A stretch of DNA of 64,000 nt from CBDCWO01 sp965223405 (GTDB lineage: Bacteria; Bacteroidota; Bacteroidia; Chitinophagales; Saprospiraceae). The notes beneath the pieces were generated by a model. The model had not been told where the DNA came from and searched no databases. It saw only the letters and a list, made by a program, of their open reading frames with translations. Made by a program: the position numbers and the translations under genes. Of the stretch, positions 33,159-44,000 are shown piece by piece. The stretch covers positions 6,448,001 to 6,512,000 of the forward strand of contig CBDCWO010000006.1 in NCBI GenBank assembly GCA_965223405.1. Direction: 5' to 3'. Numbering within the stretch: position 1 is the stretch's first letter; every line of letters begins with the position of its first letter.

Positions 33159-34877
33159 TCACCATCCTGGATTTTGAGACAAGTTTGGATTTAAAGTGAT
33201 TTCATCAGGAGGCACAGGAAGTAACCAATCTCTATCAGGGTTGAAATTAAATCCATTCGGTACCTGGTTTTGATGCGGATCAATATAGTTTTCTCCATCG
33301 ATTAATACATCTGCGCCGACGGTTAAATCCGGCCATTCATCCTGACTAAAATATGCACCCTTATACCTTTTACCTACTATTAGTTCGTCTGCCTGCCATC
33401 TGGTCAAATCATCCCACCTATAACCTTCTAAGGCAAATTCCACCCTTCTTTCTCTTCTGACCTCGTTTAATATAGGACTCAGATCAGGAAACAACCAATT
33501 TGGATCTGTAACAATGGAAGCCATCTCTAATGGGGCCATATTCACCCTATTTCTTAGTAAATTTATTGAAATATCTAAATCAGTTTGAGTGATAGTACCT
33601 AGTTCCGCTTTAGCTTCAGCATAGATTAATAAGGCTTCAGCAAATCTAAATATTGGTGAACTGGTAGTTCCTCTGGCTGAAGAAACATAATGTACCGGAT
33701 CAGGATTAGCTCCTTTATAAATCATATAGCCGGTAGGGCACAAACTTTCTCCATCGGAATCAAGAGGTGGTTTTTCAAAAGCCTGACCGGTTTCAATATT
33801 CATTATGTCACCAGGTAAAAATACCGACTGTGAAAGACGAGGGTCTCTATTTTCAGTAACTTCCAATAAAGTCTTATCGCCCGCATACATATCACTTACG
33901 GCAATTGGCTTACCATCAATACACAAGTAGTCATCAACCAAATTTTTTGTTAAACCTCGACCTCCTCCAATTCTGGGTAAATATCGTTGTCCATTGTGAG
34001 TCACTCCCTGTTCAATCGAAAAATCACGCCATAACATAACTTCTGTATGTCCGGCGTAGCTGGTTTGATTAAACAGATCCCAATAATCGGTATCTGGATT
34101 TCCAGTAGAATGGATACCATAACCACCCGGATTATCCATAAGATTTTTGGCTGCATCAGCGGCTAATTGAATAAAAGTACTACCATCAGAAGTTGTACCA
34201 AATGGAGTACCATTATGATACTTTTCCCAAGTTCCTTCATACAACGCGACTCTTGCCTTAAATAACATAGCACACTCTTTGCTCAATCGGTTTCCACCAC
34301 TTTGTTGTCCTGATTTTAACTTGCTTATCGCTTGGTCCAAATCGGAAAGAATACGATTACCTACTTCATTTCTTGGCACTCGATTTCCATAGAGCTCTTC
34401 AGATTCTGGAGTAATAGTTGATTCCATGTAAGGAATATCACCATAGTTTTTCAACAGACTAAAATGGTACCAGGCTCGAAAGAAATATGCTTCACCTACG
34501 TATTGATCGATAAGGCCAGCGTCTCCTTCAACAGTTTTATATTCTTCCAAAAATATATTTACCGATCGTAGTCTAGAGAAATTCCAGCTGTTATTTCCAG
34601 AAGTGACTGTATTTTCACCTCTCAACCGAGAATTGGAATTGTAATGAATTAAGTTATCACTATTAGAATCTGTCCAATAAATACCACCATTCCATGCTCC
34701 CGGAGACCATCCAGGAAAACTTGAATAGTATTGTATCAAATATAAGTTAAGATCATTGGGAGTCTTCCAATAACTATCGGAAGTGATATCGTCTAAATCC
34801 GGTCTATCCAAAAATTCACTACATCCTGTTGATATTAAGATTAAAAATATTAATGAAATTAATTTTATAAGTTTCAT
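33159..34877 (-). CDS. SusD/RagB family outer-membrane lipoprotein (locus 1)
   Basis: 572 residues from the ATG at 34877, where a clear lipoprotein signal begins (MKLIKLISLIFLILISTGCS, Cys19); the frame is open 31 codons further upstream, but that part overlaps the SusC stop. Helical SusD N-terminal features (YFFRAWYHFSLLKNYGDIPY) and the C-terminal SusD/RagB motif (FRFAEALLIYAEAKAELG, RRERRVEFALEGYRWDDLTRW) are present. It would bind substrate at the cell surface as the lid of the SusC transporter. It starts 26 bp after the SusC gene. Confidence 0.93.
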   Translation of the reverse strand: MKLIKLISLIFLILISTGCSEFLDRPDLDDITSDSYWKTPNDLNLYLIQYYSSFPGWSPGAWNGGIYWTDSNSDNLIHYNSNSRLRGENTVTSGNNSWNFSRLRSVNIFLEEYKTVEGDAGLIDQYVGEAYFFRAWYHFSLLKNYGDIPYMESTITPESEELYGNRVPRNEVGNRILSDLDQAISKLKSGQQSGGNRLSKECAMLFKARVALYEGTWEKYHNGTPFGTTSDGSTFIQLAADAAKNLMDNPGGYGIHSTGNPDTDYWDLFNQTSYAGHTEVMLWRDFSIEQGVTHNGQRYLPRIGGGRGLTKNLVDDYLCIDGKPIAVSDMYAGDKTLLEVTENRDPRLSQSVFLPGDIMNIETGQAFEKPPLDSDGESLCPTGYMIYKGANPDPVHYVSSARGTTSSPIFRFAEALLIYAEAKAELGTITQTDLDISINLLRNRVNMAPLEMASIVTDPNWLFPDLSPILNEVRRERRVEFALEGYRWDDLTRWQADELIVGKRYKGAYFSQDEWPDLTVGADVLIDGENYIDPHQNQVPNGFNFNPDRDWLLPVPPDEITLNPNLSQNPGW

Positions 34878-34903
34878 GATGTTGATTTTGAGCTTTTCAA
34901 AAA

Positions 34904-37900
34904 TTATAGTTTGATGTTTAATCCCAGTGCATAAACTTTCTGGAGAGGATATATTTTTCCTGCGCCCCATGCACCACCAAGCACTTCCGGATCAAATGTT
35001 TCCCATAATTTTGTAAAGGTTAGTAGATTATCACCACTGAAATACACGCTGATCTCCTTTAATTTTGCTTTGGATAAAAGAGATTTAGGTATCGAGTATG
35101 ACAGTTGCACATTTTTCAAGCGCATGTATGCGGCATTTTGCAGGTACTTGGTTTGACTTCTGGTATTCTTGGTATGTTGACCGGTCATATAAGGTTTTGG
35201 GAAATAAGCGTCGGTATTTTCCTCAGTCCAATAGTCAAGACTTGCGGTTGTTATTGAGTTTTGCCACTTGTTTCCTCTAAAACCCCAAAACAAATTAGTG
35301 CTTGAACTAAACATATAATCACGTTTCGCAACTCCTTGCAGAAATACATTTAGAGAGAATCCCTTGTATGAACAACTAGAAGCTAATCCATAAGAGAATC
35401 TAGGTCTGCTATTACCGATTATTCTTCTATCACCCGGATCTGTTTCCGTATTTAAGCCGTAATCAATTTTATTGTCTCCGGACAAGTCTCGATATTGTAT
35501 ATCACCAGCACCCCACTGACTGTTAAAGAAAGACTGACTGGGAGCAGCATCAGCTTGTTCATCCGAAGTGAAATAGCCAATGGTTTCAAGAGCCCAGATA
35601 TCACCTAAGGTCATACCTTCCCGATAGGTATTTAGTATTCCTGTCGGATTCGGGTACTTCTCAATAGTTGATTTTGAATCACTCAGATTTGCGGAAACAG
35701 TATAACTAAAATCCCCAATGCGATCGCGCCAGGTTGCAACCAATTCAAATCCTCTTGTTTTAAGTGTAGAGTTATTTTCTCTCGGTGCACTTGTACCCAA
35801 AAAAGCCGGCAAGGCTTCAGCCGGTCCAATCATATCTGTCGTGGTTCGATCAAACCAGTCAAATTTAAGTGCCAAATGAGCATTGAACAACTCAGCATCA
35901 AAACCAAAATCAATGGTAGTTGCTGTTTCCCAGGTAAGATTAGGGCTAATGAGGGATGGTGTATAAATAGCTGTTGGACGTTGACCATTCAACAACCATC
36001 GATCGGAACCCGAAGAAAGTCTCTCTAAGTAAAGATTGGCCAGATTTGGATCGTGATTTCCAAGCTGTCCCCAGGATACTCTCAATTTGAAATGATTAAT
36101 TACATTTTCAATCGGACTCCAAAATGCCTCTTGTGAAAGATTATACGCTGCAGATATAGAAGGAAATAAACCCCATCGGTTACCATCACTAAAATAAGAA
36201 CTTCCATCATACCTGGCATTTACTTCCACTAAATACTTATCATTAAAGTTATAGTTAAGTCTGGCAAAAACACCTTGGGTAGACCAATGAGAAAGGGCAT
36301 CATCAACATCATCCTCCCCAGTCGAAGTACTAATTGTGGGAAGTGAAGGAGTAATTAACTCTGATTTACGCGCGGTCAGACTTTGATATTCAGTCAAACG
36401 TTGCTCATATCCAATTAATCCGGTTACGGTATGATTGCCTAGATCTTTTGTATATGAGGATACAATATTGAACAATTGGCCAACCCGATCACTCAAATTT
36501 CTGCTGATCCTGTCTGGATTATACCCTACATTGGTAGTGGTTCCATCCGGATTGTCTCTGAAATTTCTAAAACGTTCTTCATACCACCTTGTCCCTTTAG
36601 TATCAAAGTTATAAGAAATTCTGGTGTTCCAATTTTCAATAGGTTCAATCGATGTACCTAGTTGTAATATTGTCCGGTTAAATACTTCTTCTGTTCCTCC
36701 TGAGCTTGAGATTCGCAGTACATCATTATTAACTATTTGACCATCTGCATTAAAATAAGGATTCATAGGCCACATCCTGGACACCTGATGGTAGATTATG
36801 TTTTTATTATATGGTCCAAAACCGCCCGAAGGAAACCAAGTCTCTTCTCGAGAATATTTAGTAGAAAAATCAAAACTAAGCCACTCATTGGTCTGATTAT
36901 TCACCGATGCGGTAAAATTCATTTTGTCATATTTTTCATCAAAATGCCTTAACACACCTTCTTGTTGAAAAATATTACCAGAAAGATAGTATTTTGTATT
37001 ATCCGAACCTCCGCTCACACTTAGTCTATGTTGGGATCGGGGCACATTATCCTTAAAGATTATACTGTACCATTCGTTATTCGCATATCCATCAGTATAA
37101 TATCTCCAGGCATTTCCTTTTGTATTGGGTTCTGTCTCATTCGATTTTTTCCCTGCTAAATAGTCTTTGATATCCTGAAGCTCGGACTCATCGAAATCAG
37201 GAACTTGTCCGGCATTCTTACTCGCCAGGTTATATGCCGTGGCAAATTGTAGGCTATTCGCCATTTCAGGAACTATTGTGGGAGATGCCCAGGCAAAGTT
37301 TGAAGAGTAATCTACTACAATACTTCCTTTTTTGCCTTTCTTGGTCGTAATCAGGATGACACCATAGGCACCTTTAGAACCATAAATAGCTGCTGATGCG
37401 GCATCCTTCAAAACAGAAACACTTTCTATATCATTAGGATTAATTGCATTCATTTCCGAAGCAGAAATCGGAAATCCATCCAACAGAATATAGGGAGTTC
37501 CTCCATTTCCTGTTATGGTCCCAACACCACGAATATTCATATTCAAATAGGATCCTGGCTCACCACCTTCAGAGGTGGTACTAAAGTTCAAATTAGGTAG
37601 TTTACCTTGTAACATTTGCGTAATATTAGGCACTGGCCGAAAACCAATATCCTTGTCTAAATTGACTTGATCTACTGCTCCGGTCAGGTTTATTTTTTTC
37701 TGTGTACCATAGCCTACAACAACTACTTCTTCTAATAAGCCAATGTCGGTTATTAAAGTTATATCAATTACCGTCCGACCTCCAATAATTATTTCTTGAG
37801 TTTGATATCCGATATACGAAATAACCAGAGTGGTTGCATCATCTGCCACCTTAATTTCATATGTCCCATCTATCTCGGTAATTGTACCATTAGAGGTTCC

Positions 37901-38455
37901 TTTTTCAAGTATAGTCGCTCCAGCTAAAGGCTCCCCTGCTTCATCAGTTACCGTCCCGGTGATTGAAATAGATGCTTTCAAATCAACCACCGCTTTAACA
38001 AACGGAGATAACAGTTTGGTTTGTGATTTTTCAAATCTTTGCACATTTAAATGCCCTTCCTTCTCTAACCTATCAATTTGTTTAAACTTTCTAAGTACTT
38101 TGTTAGCCTTCCGTTCAGCTTTTTTAGTTTTTTCATAAATAACGAAGTACTTATTTTCATAAGATTCGTATTGTAGATTTGTTTCCAACAACAATCGATC
38201 AATGGCCATTTTCAATGGCTCCCCTTCTTTAAACTTAAAATGGACTTCCACCCCCTCCAGCAGAGTAGCTTCATATGAGAAGTATACTTCATACTTTTTA
38301 CCAATGTCAATGAGTATTTTTGTAAGTTCTTCCGATTGCTTAATTGGAATAGATTTGTTAGAATCATTGGCTAGAACAGCATTTCCGCCTTCTATTCCCG
38401 CTCCTAAAACCAACAAGCACAGAAAAATAATTTTTAAATAAGTGGTTGAATACAT
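34904..38455 (-). CDS. SusC/RagA TonB-dependent transporter with STN domain (locus 1)
   Basis: 1183 residues. Signal peptide (1 to about 28), an STN signalling domain (about 45-110, ILIDIGKKYEVYFSYEATLL), a lysine-rich helical linker, a carboxypeptidase-regulatory-like domain (about 160-235, GTVTDEAGEPLAGATILEKG), the TonB plug (VVVVGYGTQKKINLTGAV, VLKDAASAAIYGSKGAYGVI), then the beta barrel ending LQKVYALGLNIKL. The STN domain is what talks to FecR in the inner membrane, so this transporter senses its substrate and turns on its own operon through the FecR/ECF pair encoded just upstream. Substrate unknown. Confidence 0.95.
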   Translation of the reverse strand: MYSTTYLKIIFLCLLVLGAGIEGGNAVLANDSNKSIPIKQSEELTKILIDIGKKYEVYFSYEATLLEGVEVHFKFKEGEPLKMAIDRLLLETNLQYESYENKYFVIYEKTKKAERKANKVLRKFKQIDRLEKEGHLNVQRFEKSQTKLLSPFVKAVVDLKASISITGTVTDEAGEPLAGATILEKGTSNGTITEIDGTYEIKVADDATTLVISYIGYQTQEIIIGGRTVIDITLITDIGLLEEVVVVGYGTQKKINLTGAVDQVNLDKDIGFRPVPNITQMLQGKLPNLNFSTTSEGGEPGSYLNMNIRGVGTITGNGGTPYILLDGFPISASEMNAINPNDIESVSVLKDAASAAIYGSKGAYGVILITTKKGKKGSIVVDYSSNFAWASPTIVPEMANSLQFATAYNLASKNAGQVPDFDESELQDIKDYLAGKKSNETEPNTKGNAWRYYTDGYANNEWYSIIFKDNVPRSQHRLSVSGGSDNTKYYLSGNIFQQEGVLRHFDEKYDKMNFTASVNNQTNEWLSFDFSTKYSREETWFPSGGFGPYNKNIIYHQVSRMWPMNPYFNADGQIVNNDVLRISSSGGTEEVFNRTILQLGTSIEPIENWNTRISYNFDTKGTRWYEERFRNFRDNPDGTTTNVGYNPDRISRNLSDRVGQLFNIVSSYTKDLGNHTVTGLIGYEQRLTEYQSLTARKSELITPSLPTISTSTGEDDVDDALSHWSTQGVFARLNYNFNDKYLVEVNARYDGSSYFSDGNRWGLFPSISAAYNLSQEAFWSPIENVINHFKLRVSWGQLGNHDPNLANLYLERLSSGSDRWLLNGQRPTAIYTPSLISPNLTWETATTIDFGFDAELFNAHLALKFDWFDRTTTDMIGPAEALPAFLGTSAPRENNSTLKTRGFELVATWRDRIGDFSYTVSANLSDSKSTIEKYPNPTGILNTYREGMTLGDIWALETIGYFTSDEQADAAPSQSFFNSQWGAGDIQYRDLSGDNKIDYGLNTETDPGDRRIIGNSRPRFSYGLASSCSYKGFSLNVFLQGVAKRDYMFSSSTNLFWGFRGNKWQNSITTASLDYWTEENTDAYFPKPYMTGQHTKNTRSQTKYLQNAAYMRLKNVQLSYSIPKSLLSKAKLKEISVYFSGDNLLTFTKLWETFDPEVLGGAWGAGKIYPLQKVYALGLNIKL

Positions 38456-38499
38456 ACCTTTGTGAGTTTTAAGCAGTTATACAATATGGTTTAACACCA

Positions 38500-38523
38500 G
38501 GGACAACATGGCAGTGTTGTCCC
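38500..38523 (-). promoter_or_regulatory. Hairpin between fecR and susC (locus 1)
   Basis: GGGACAACA (38500-38508) and TGTTGTCCC (38515-38523) form a perfect 9-bp stem with a 6-nt loop, 12 nt after the fecR stop and 45 bp before the susC start. On the coding strand no T-run follows, so it is not a standard terminator. A similar hairpin sits at the same place in locus 2. Confidence 0.6.
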
Positions 38524-38534
38524 ATCTTTTATTC

Positions 38535-39545
38535 TTAATTGAATATTAATCTGTTTTCTTCATGTGTAATTTTTGATTTCATGGTTCTTTCTAATATAGG
38601 AATCACAATTTTCAAAGATTTCTTTGGAAGTTGAACATTGAACCTCTTTTGATATAAATCTTTGTTCCTTATTTCTATTTTGACCCCATACGTTTCTTCT
38701 ATTCTTTGCAGGATCTTAAATGCACTAGCATCCATAGATATAATCTCGGACTCCCAAGAATCTGGTGGTTGTTGCGATTCATTGAGTAAATGCCGATCGA
38801 TAATTTCCTCTTCAACCGAATAAGTCAGTATTTCACCTGGTTCCATGAAGGTTACATTTTCATCATTTAATTCTAACTTTACTTTTCCCTCTTGCAGATA
38901 AACTTCTGTCTGACCTCCTCGTGTCGAAACTCTAAAACTGGTTCCCAATACCTCCACTCCCAAATCCTCAGTTATCACCTTAAAAGAAGTACTGACATCA
39001 TACATTTTTATTACTTTAAAGAATGCTTCTCCTTTTAGCCATACTTTCCGGGTTTCATTTTCTTTCCATTTTTCACAAAAAGTAAGTTTGGAATTTGGAC
39101 TAAGCTTTACCTCGGATCCATCAGGCAATTCAATTGCTTTCCATTCTCCAAAGTAGGTAATAAACTCTTTTTGAGTAAAAAAATCATAGCTATACCATAG
39201 TCCGGCGGAAACAAGCAAAACAACAGAGGCAGCAATTGTCCAGGTTTTACTGAGTGTTCTAAAATGTGCTGAAAGTTTAGTACCTAGCACAGGGCGGTTA
39301 TCGATTCTATTATTTAATTTTTGTAAAGCGGATTCCACCTCGTGATCATCAATCCTGGGATATGCAAATTGAATATTTTTTACTATGTCTATTGCCGATT
39401 CAATTAGTGATTTTTTCTCCGGATTTTTTAATATCCATTCATTCCAATAGAGCCTGTTGTCACTGTCATCACTTTGTTTTACCCATTGGATAAATGATTC
39501 ACATTCCAGAAAATCTTCTATTTTGTCTAATTCTTTCTTGTTCAC
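38535..39545 (-). CDS. FecR family anti-sigma/signal transducer (locus 1)
   Basis: 336 residues. A cytosolic N-terminal region would bind the sigma factor, one transmembrane helix lies near 96-114 (TIAASVVLLVSAGLWYSY), the FecR domain follows (FGEWKAIELPDGSEVKLSPN...GEAFFKV), and the C-terminal DUF4974 domain (SAFKILQRIEETYGVKIEI) meets the STN domain of SusC. It sits between the sigma gene (355-bp gap) and susC. Confidence 0.93.
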   Translation of the reverse strand: MNKKELDKIEDFLECESFIQWVKQSDDSDNRLYWNEWILKNPEKKSLIESAIDIVKNIQFAYPRIDDHEVESALQKLNNRIDNRPVLGTKLSAHFRTLSKTWTIAASVVLLVSAGLWYSYDFFTQKEFITYFGEWKAIELPDGSEVKLSPNSKLTFCEKWKENETRKVWLKGEAFFKVIKMYDVSTSFKVITEDLGVEVLGTSFRVSTRGGQTEVYLQEGKVKLELNDENVTFMEPGEILTYSVEEEIIDRHLLNESQQPPDSWESEIISMDASAFKILQRIEETYGVKIEIRNKDLYQKRFNVQLPKKSLKIVIPILERTMKSKITHEENRLIFN

Positions 39546-39900
39546 GATTATACTCCTGGTATTATTTTAGAAATTCTCATATTTGAAATTTCATCAATGA
39601 AGTAAATTAATAATAGATGTTAAAATTTTGCAAGTTGTTTGATGAACTGATGCACTGTGTTACATTTTGTTTTAAGACGAAATATTCATCAGTTTAATGG
39701 ACTTTGTTTTTGAACCGTGCAAGCAATAAACAGTTTCATAGCTTTCCTACTTGGTCGGTAAACGATTACGACCTAAAGGAAGAAAAAGTATCTGGCACCA
39801 ATGTCTTGCACCCAAATTAACAATCTGTTATTATTTGACTTTAATAAGAAAGACCTGATCTCATAGAACCGATAACCTATTTTTGAAGATTTTTTTCGAT
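39546..39900. other. Gap between sigma and fecR genes, locus 1
   Basis: 355 bp with no credible frame. It presumably carries the promoter of the fecR-susC-susD unit, possibly one read by the adjacent ECF sigma factor, but I cannot identify -35/-10 elements by eye. Confidence 0.4.
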
Positions 39901-40491
39901 TTATTTGGTGGCTGAAATGCGTTTAAGACCAGGATTGTTACGAAGGGCCTTAATGGCTTTATGAATTGTATTCACCACTCCTTGGTAAGTTACTGATTGC
40001 AGAACGGCGATATCCTTAATGTTTAGGCCAGCATAAAATCTTAAATATATGACCTCTCTTTGACTTTTTGAGAGGCTATTGATCATCCTAGTCAATTCGC
40101 TTGCACGGATCTTTTCTTCTTCTTCATGGATTAAAAACTCATCTATTGAAAACTGAATATCTATTAACTGGCTCCTGTGTACTCTGTCTTTCCTTTCTCT
40201 AATCCTTTGTTGTTCAAGACTTCTCAATAATTGTCGTCGATAGGCTTTGAAAAGATAAGCCTTCAAATTGTGTGGTTCAGACAAATCATTGCGATGGTCA
40301 AATAGATATAAAAAAAAAGTTTGCAAGCTTTCTTCTATAAAGTCTTTGTGAGCATAAATTTTTAATCCATAATGCAGGAGAGGTATATAATATAACCTAA
40401 ATAAGGCATCTAAGGCATCCCTTCTGCCTAATTTAAAAGCACGCCACAAAGCATCATCCGAATAAAAAGTTATTGACATCTTAATATCCAA
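39901..40491 (-). CDS. ECF RNA polymerase sigma factor (locus 1)
   Basis: 196 residues. Sigma region 2 covers about residues 20-95 (ALFRLYYIPLLHYGLKIY, ESLQTFFLYLFDHRNDL), and region 4 covers about 130-185 (SLSKSQREVIYLRFYAGLNIKDIAVLQSV). Start could be Met1 or Met5. It is colinear with fecR but separated by 355 bp. With FecR and the STN-bearing SusC it forms a surface-sensing switch. Confidence 0.93.
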   Translation of the reverse strand: MDIKMSITFYSDDALWRAFKLGRRDALDALFRLYYIPLLHYGLKIYAHKDFIEESLQTFFLYLFDHRNDLSEPHNLKAYLFKAYRRQLLRSLEQQRIRERKDRVHRSQLIDIQFSIDEFLIHEEEEKIRASELTRMINSLSKSQREVIYLRFYAGLNIKDIAVLQSVTYQGVVNTIHKAIKALRNNPGLKRISATK

Positions 40492-41021
40492 TATAAAAAT
40501 TATTTATCTAATGAGCTAAAAAGTGATTCGAATTTTAGCAAAAACCACAAGTGTCTGATCCTATTAAATTTTGGAGTGAGGAGCAAAAAGCCGTTAGCCA
40601 AAACTCATTATGGTGCAATTGTTTTGCTTGCTATGGCATTAGCGAGGTCAGGTGGAACTGTAAATTGTAACTCCTGACGATGAAATTCGTATTGCTATCC
40701 TCTTTTCTAACCTCTAAGTCAAAATCAAGGAGAGTTGGAATTTGCCATGCATCTTACACCTTAGTCAAACTGGCAACAAAAATGTTGGTAATGGATTAGC
40801 TAAATTGATTATTACAGTTTCAGATAGTTGAAAATGAATTTTAATAAGTGGTCAATCCAATGTACAAATAATATGACTTTCTTTCGTTATTGGAACGGAA
40901 GCGGTCATTGGTTCATCGTCAAATAAAGTTGCCAAGGAAATTAATTCTTCAATAGAAAATACCCACTGATGTGCTTATTATTCCTTGAATGGTTTTAGAA
41001 AGTAACTAATTAATTAATAGA
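40492..41021. other. Intergenic region between the two uptake loci
   Basis: 530 bp between the end of the ASPIC operon of locus 2 and the start of the sigma gene of locus 1, both on minus. I see no gene, tRNA or clear terminator. Confidence 0.4.
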
Positions 41022-44000
41022 TCATTCGGAAGGATAGTTTGAAAAAACTTTTAGCGGTGCATTGTTTTCTGCAGCCAATATAACCAAGCCCTTATTGGTT
41101 TGAACTATTTGTAAATCCTTAATATTTCCGGGGATGAAAAAACCACTTGACTGGTGAGGCATAACTTGAAACGATTGATTTCCTAAACCTAGTAACACAG
41201 TACCACATCCAGCATCTCCCCTACTAGTTTCGACTTCTGAATCATACATGTTTCCAGCTAACAAGATATCAGGAATATCATCGGAATTTATATCCTCACA
41301 AACAATTCCATTTACTGTCGACAACTGAGCTTCCATTGGCAAAGGTATAACCTCAAGGTTACCATTCCTTTTATTCAATATGATTGATGATCTGAATTCA
41401 TGGGCTTCAAGGTGTAATGCTTCATTCAGTGAAGTACCATAAATATTGTACAAATTGGCATTGGCAAATTCGGTAAATGTTGGAAATTTATCATTGATAA
41501 AGGGCATTTGCTCTGAGGAGCACATTTTCCCTCTAACTGGAAAAAGCTCATTGTCGATATTTTTAGCAAGGACAATATCGATGGTTCCGGTTTGGTCAAA
41601 ATCATTTCCAAACAGATGTAGTGGCTTTTCCTTGCTGGCATGAAATTTATAATTCAACCCCAAATTGCCGGCAATAAAATCGGGATAACTGTCACGGTTT
41701 ATATCTGCTTCAATAATTGTCTGCCACCACCCTGAGGTTTGATCTAATCCCATTTTTGAAGTTGCATTGGTAAACTGCCCAGCTTCATTTTTGAGAATTG
41801 TAATGGGCATCCATTCTCCGACGAGGATTAAATCTTCATCACCATCCTTGTCAAAATCAGAAGCTATCGCATCGGTTACCATTCCAACATTGGATAACCA
41901 AGGAGCTATTTGTTGCGTGACATTTCTAAATTGGCCTTCAACATTTTGCAACAAAAAACTTCGTGCCGGGTATGGATATTTTCCCTGCTCCACCCGGCCG
42001 CCAATGAAAAGGTCTTGATCTCCATCCAAATCAAAGTCCAAAGCAACTGCACATGAACCATTAAAGCTAAGATCGGGAAGCGCATTTTCTGCTTTTACCA
42101 TCTGGCCTTTTTTATCATTAAGATAAAGTCTATCTTGCAATAAATCAGATCCCTGAGGAAATTCAAAACTCCCACTAACGACTAATAGATCTTGAAAACC
42201 GTCTTGGTTGGCATCAAATATCAGCCCACCGACATCTTCACATTTTTTATCCTCTGCCAAATCAGGTTGTTGACTTAGGAAAAATCGTCCCGTTTCATCC
42301 TGGAGGTAAATAGCACCGGAAAACCAACTTGCTCCGCTGATAAAAAAATCTATCAGACTATCATTATTGAGATCACCAGTAACTATCTTTGGACCGGTCG
42401 CGGATAACTTATGCGGCAATAAAATCTGATGACGATAATCATCATAGGATATGTCAAAATGCCTGTAGGGTTGTGACAGTATATGATTTGAAGACACAAA
42501 CTTAGTATTTGAGGGTTTTAAGGTCTCATTTGACCAATCGTATTCTGGCTTCGCATCTTCATAATACAGGGTTATTGTCCGGTCAACAACCACATTTTTA
42601 ATTTCTTGCATCAAAGAATTTGGCCAGATCACCTGCAACCGCTCAATTTTCCTAGCATTCCCAACTCCAAAATGAACCGTCACCTCTGAGGCAGAAAAAT
42701 AACCCCTGGTAGTACTCACTTCCTTGATTTGGTGTTTGTCGTTATACCAAATTTTGATTCTTGATCCAATACCCAATTTATTGTGATTAGGCCCGGATAA
42801 CCTAATTTTTAGAAAATGGGTATTTGGTGTCTTACACTTATTTTCAAACAGGAAAGCTTTATCGTTTACATTATTGCAGACCAGGTCCAGATCACCATCA
42901 TTATCAAAATCAGCAACCGCAGCCCCGTTTGAGAAACTGGTAGGACCCGTATTTTCTATCTCTTCCATTTTAGTAAATGTCAGGTCTCCATTATTTAAGA
43001 AGAGATAGTTATTAAGTTTAACGGAAGGGTATAGGGACCTGGTAGTTCTCAGAATTTCCTGGCTTAAATTTAGACTATTTGACTCCTTTAATTCCAAGAA
43101 ATATTTCCTTTGATCAATTTTTGCATCCACATTGGTGACATCTCTTAGAATTCCATTAGTAACATGCAAATCGTTGTAGCCATCCAGATTAAAATCAGCA
43201 AACAAACTCGACCAACTCCAATCGGTTTTGGCCACTTGGGCAAACTGACCGATTTCTCGGAATAACGGCCTCAGGTTGCTTGTGTTACCGTTGTTTAACT
43301 GGAGCATATTATGCATATATTGCCGGTGATACCCTGATTTGATCATATTTGCCATAACTTCACGAGGCATCATGGTCATTGAAGTTTTTGACCGAACATA
43401 ATCCTCCGGCAACATATCCAAAATAAAAATATCCAATAATCCATCATTGTTGACATCCGCCATATCAGATCCCATACTATAAAAAGATATATGGGAAAAA
43501 ACGTCCTTTGCTTTCTCTGAGAAGGTGCCATTCTGATTATTGATATAGCAAAAATCCGGACCATTAAAGTCATTTGAGACAAAAATATCCTTCCATCCAT
43601 CATTATTAATATCTCCAACCAGCACATTCAAACCAAAGAAGATGTCTGCTTTAATTCCTGCCGGGGCAGAGACATCGCTAAATGTTTCATCTCCATTGTT
43701 TCGATATAATTTATCCGCACCACCATATTTAAGAAAACTTGGATCCTGATATATGGTCTGTGTATCGATAATGGCATTCGTCAATTCAAAATCTACCGGT
43801 GTATTAACAATGTATACATCTAAATCACCATCGTTGTCGTAATCAAAGAAATTGGCTTGTATTGATTGGCTATTGGATTCTGATAGTCCATACCTCATTG
43901 CAGATTCCTCAAAAGTGAGATCTCCGTTATTGATATACAACAAATTGGGTAAGTAACTTTCCGTCTCCGGTCCGGAGCGGCAAACATACAAGTCTAAAAA

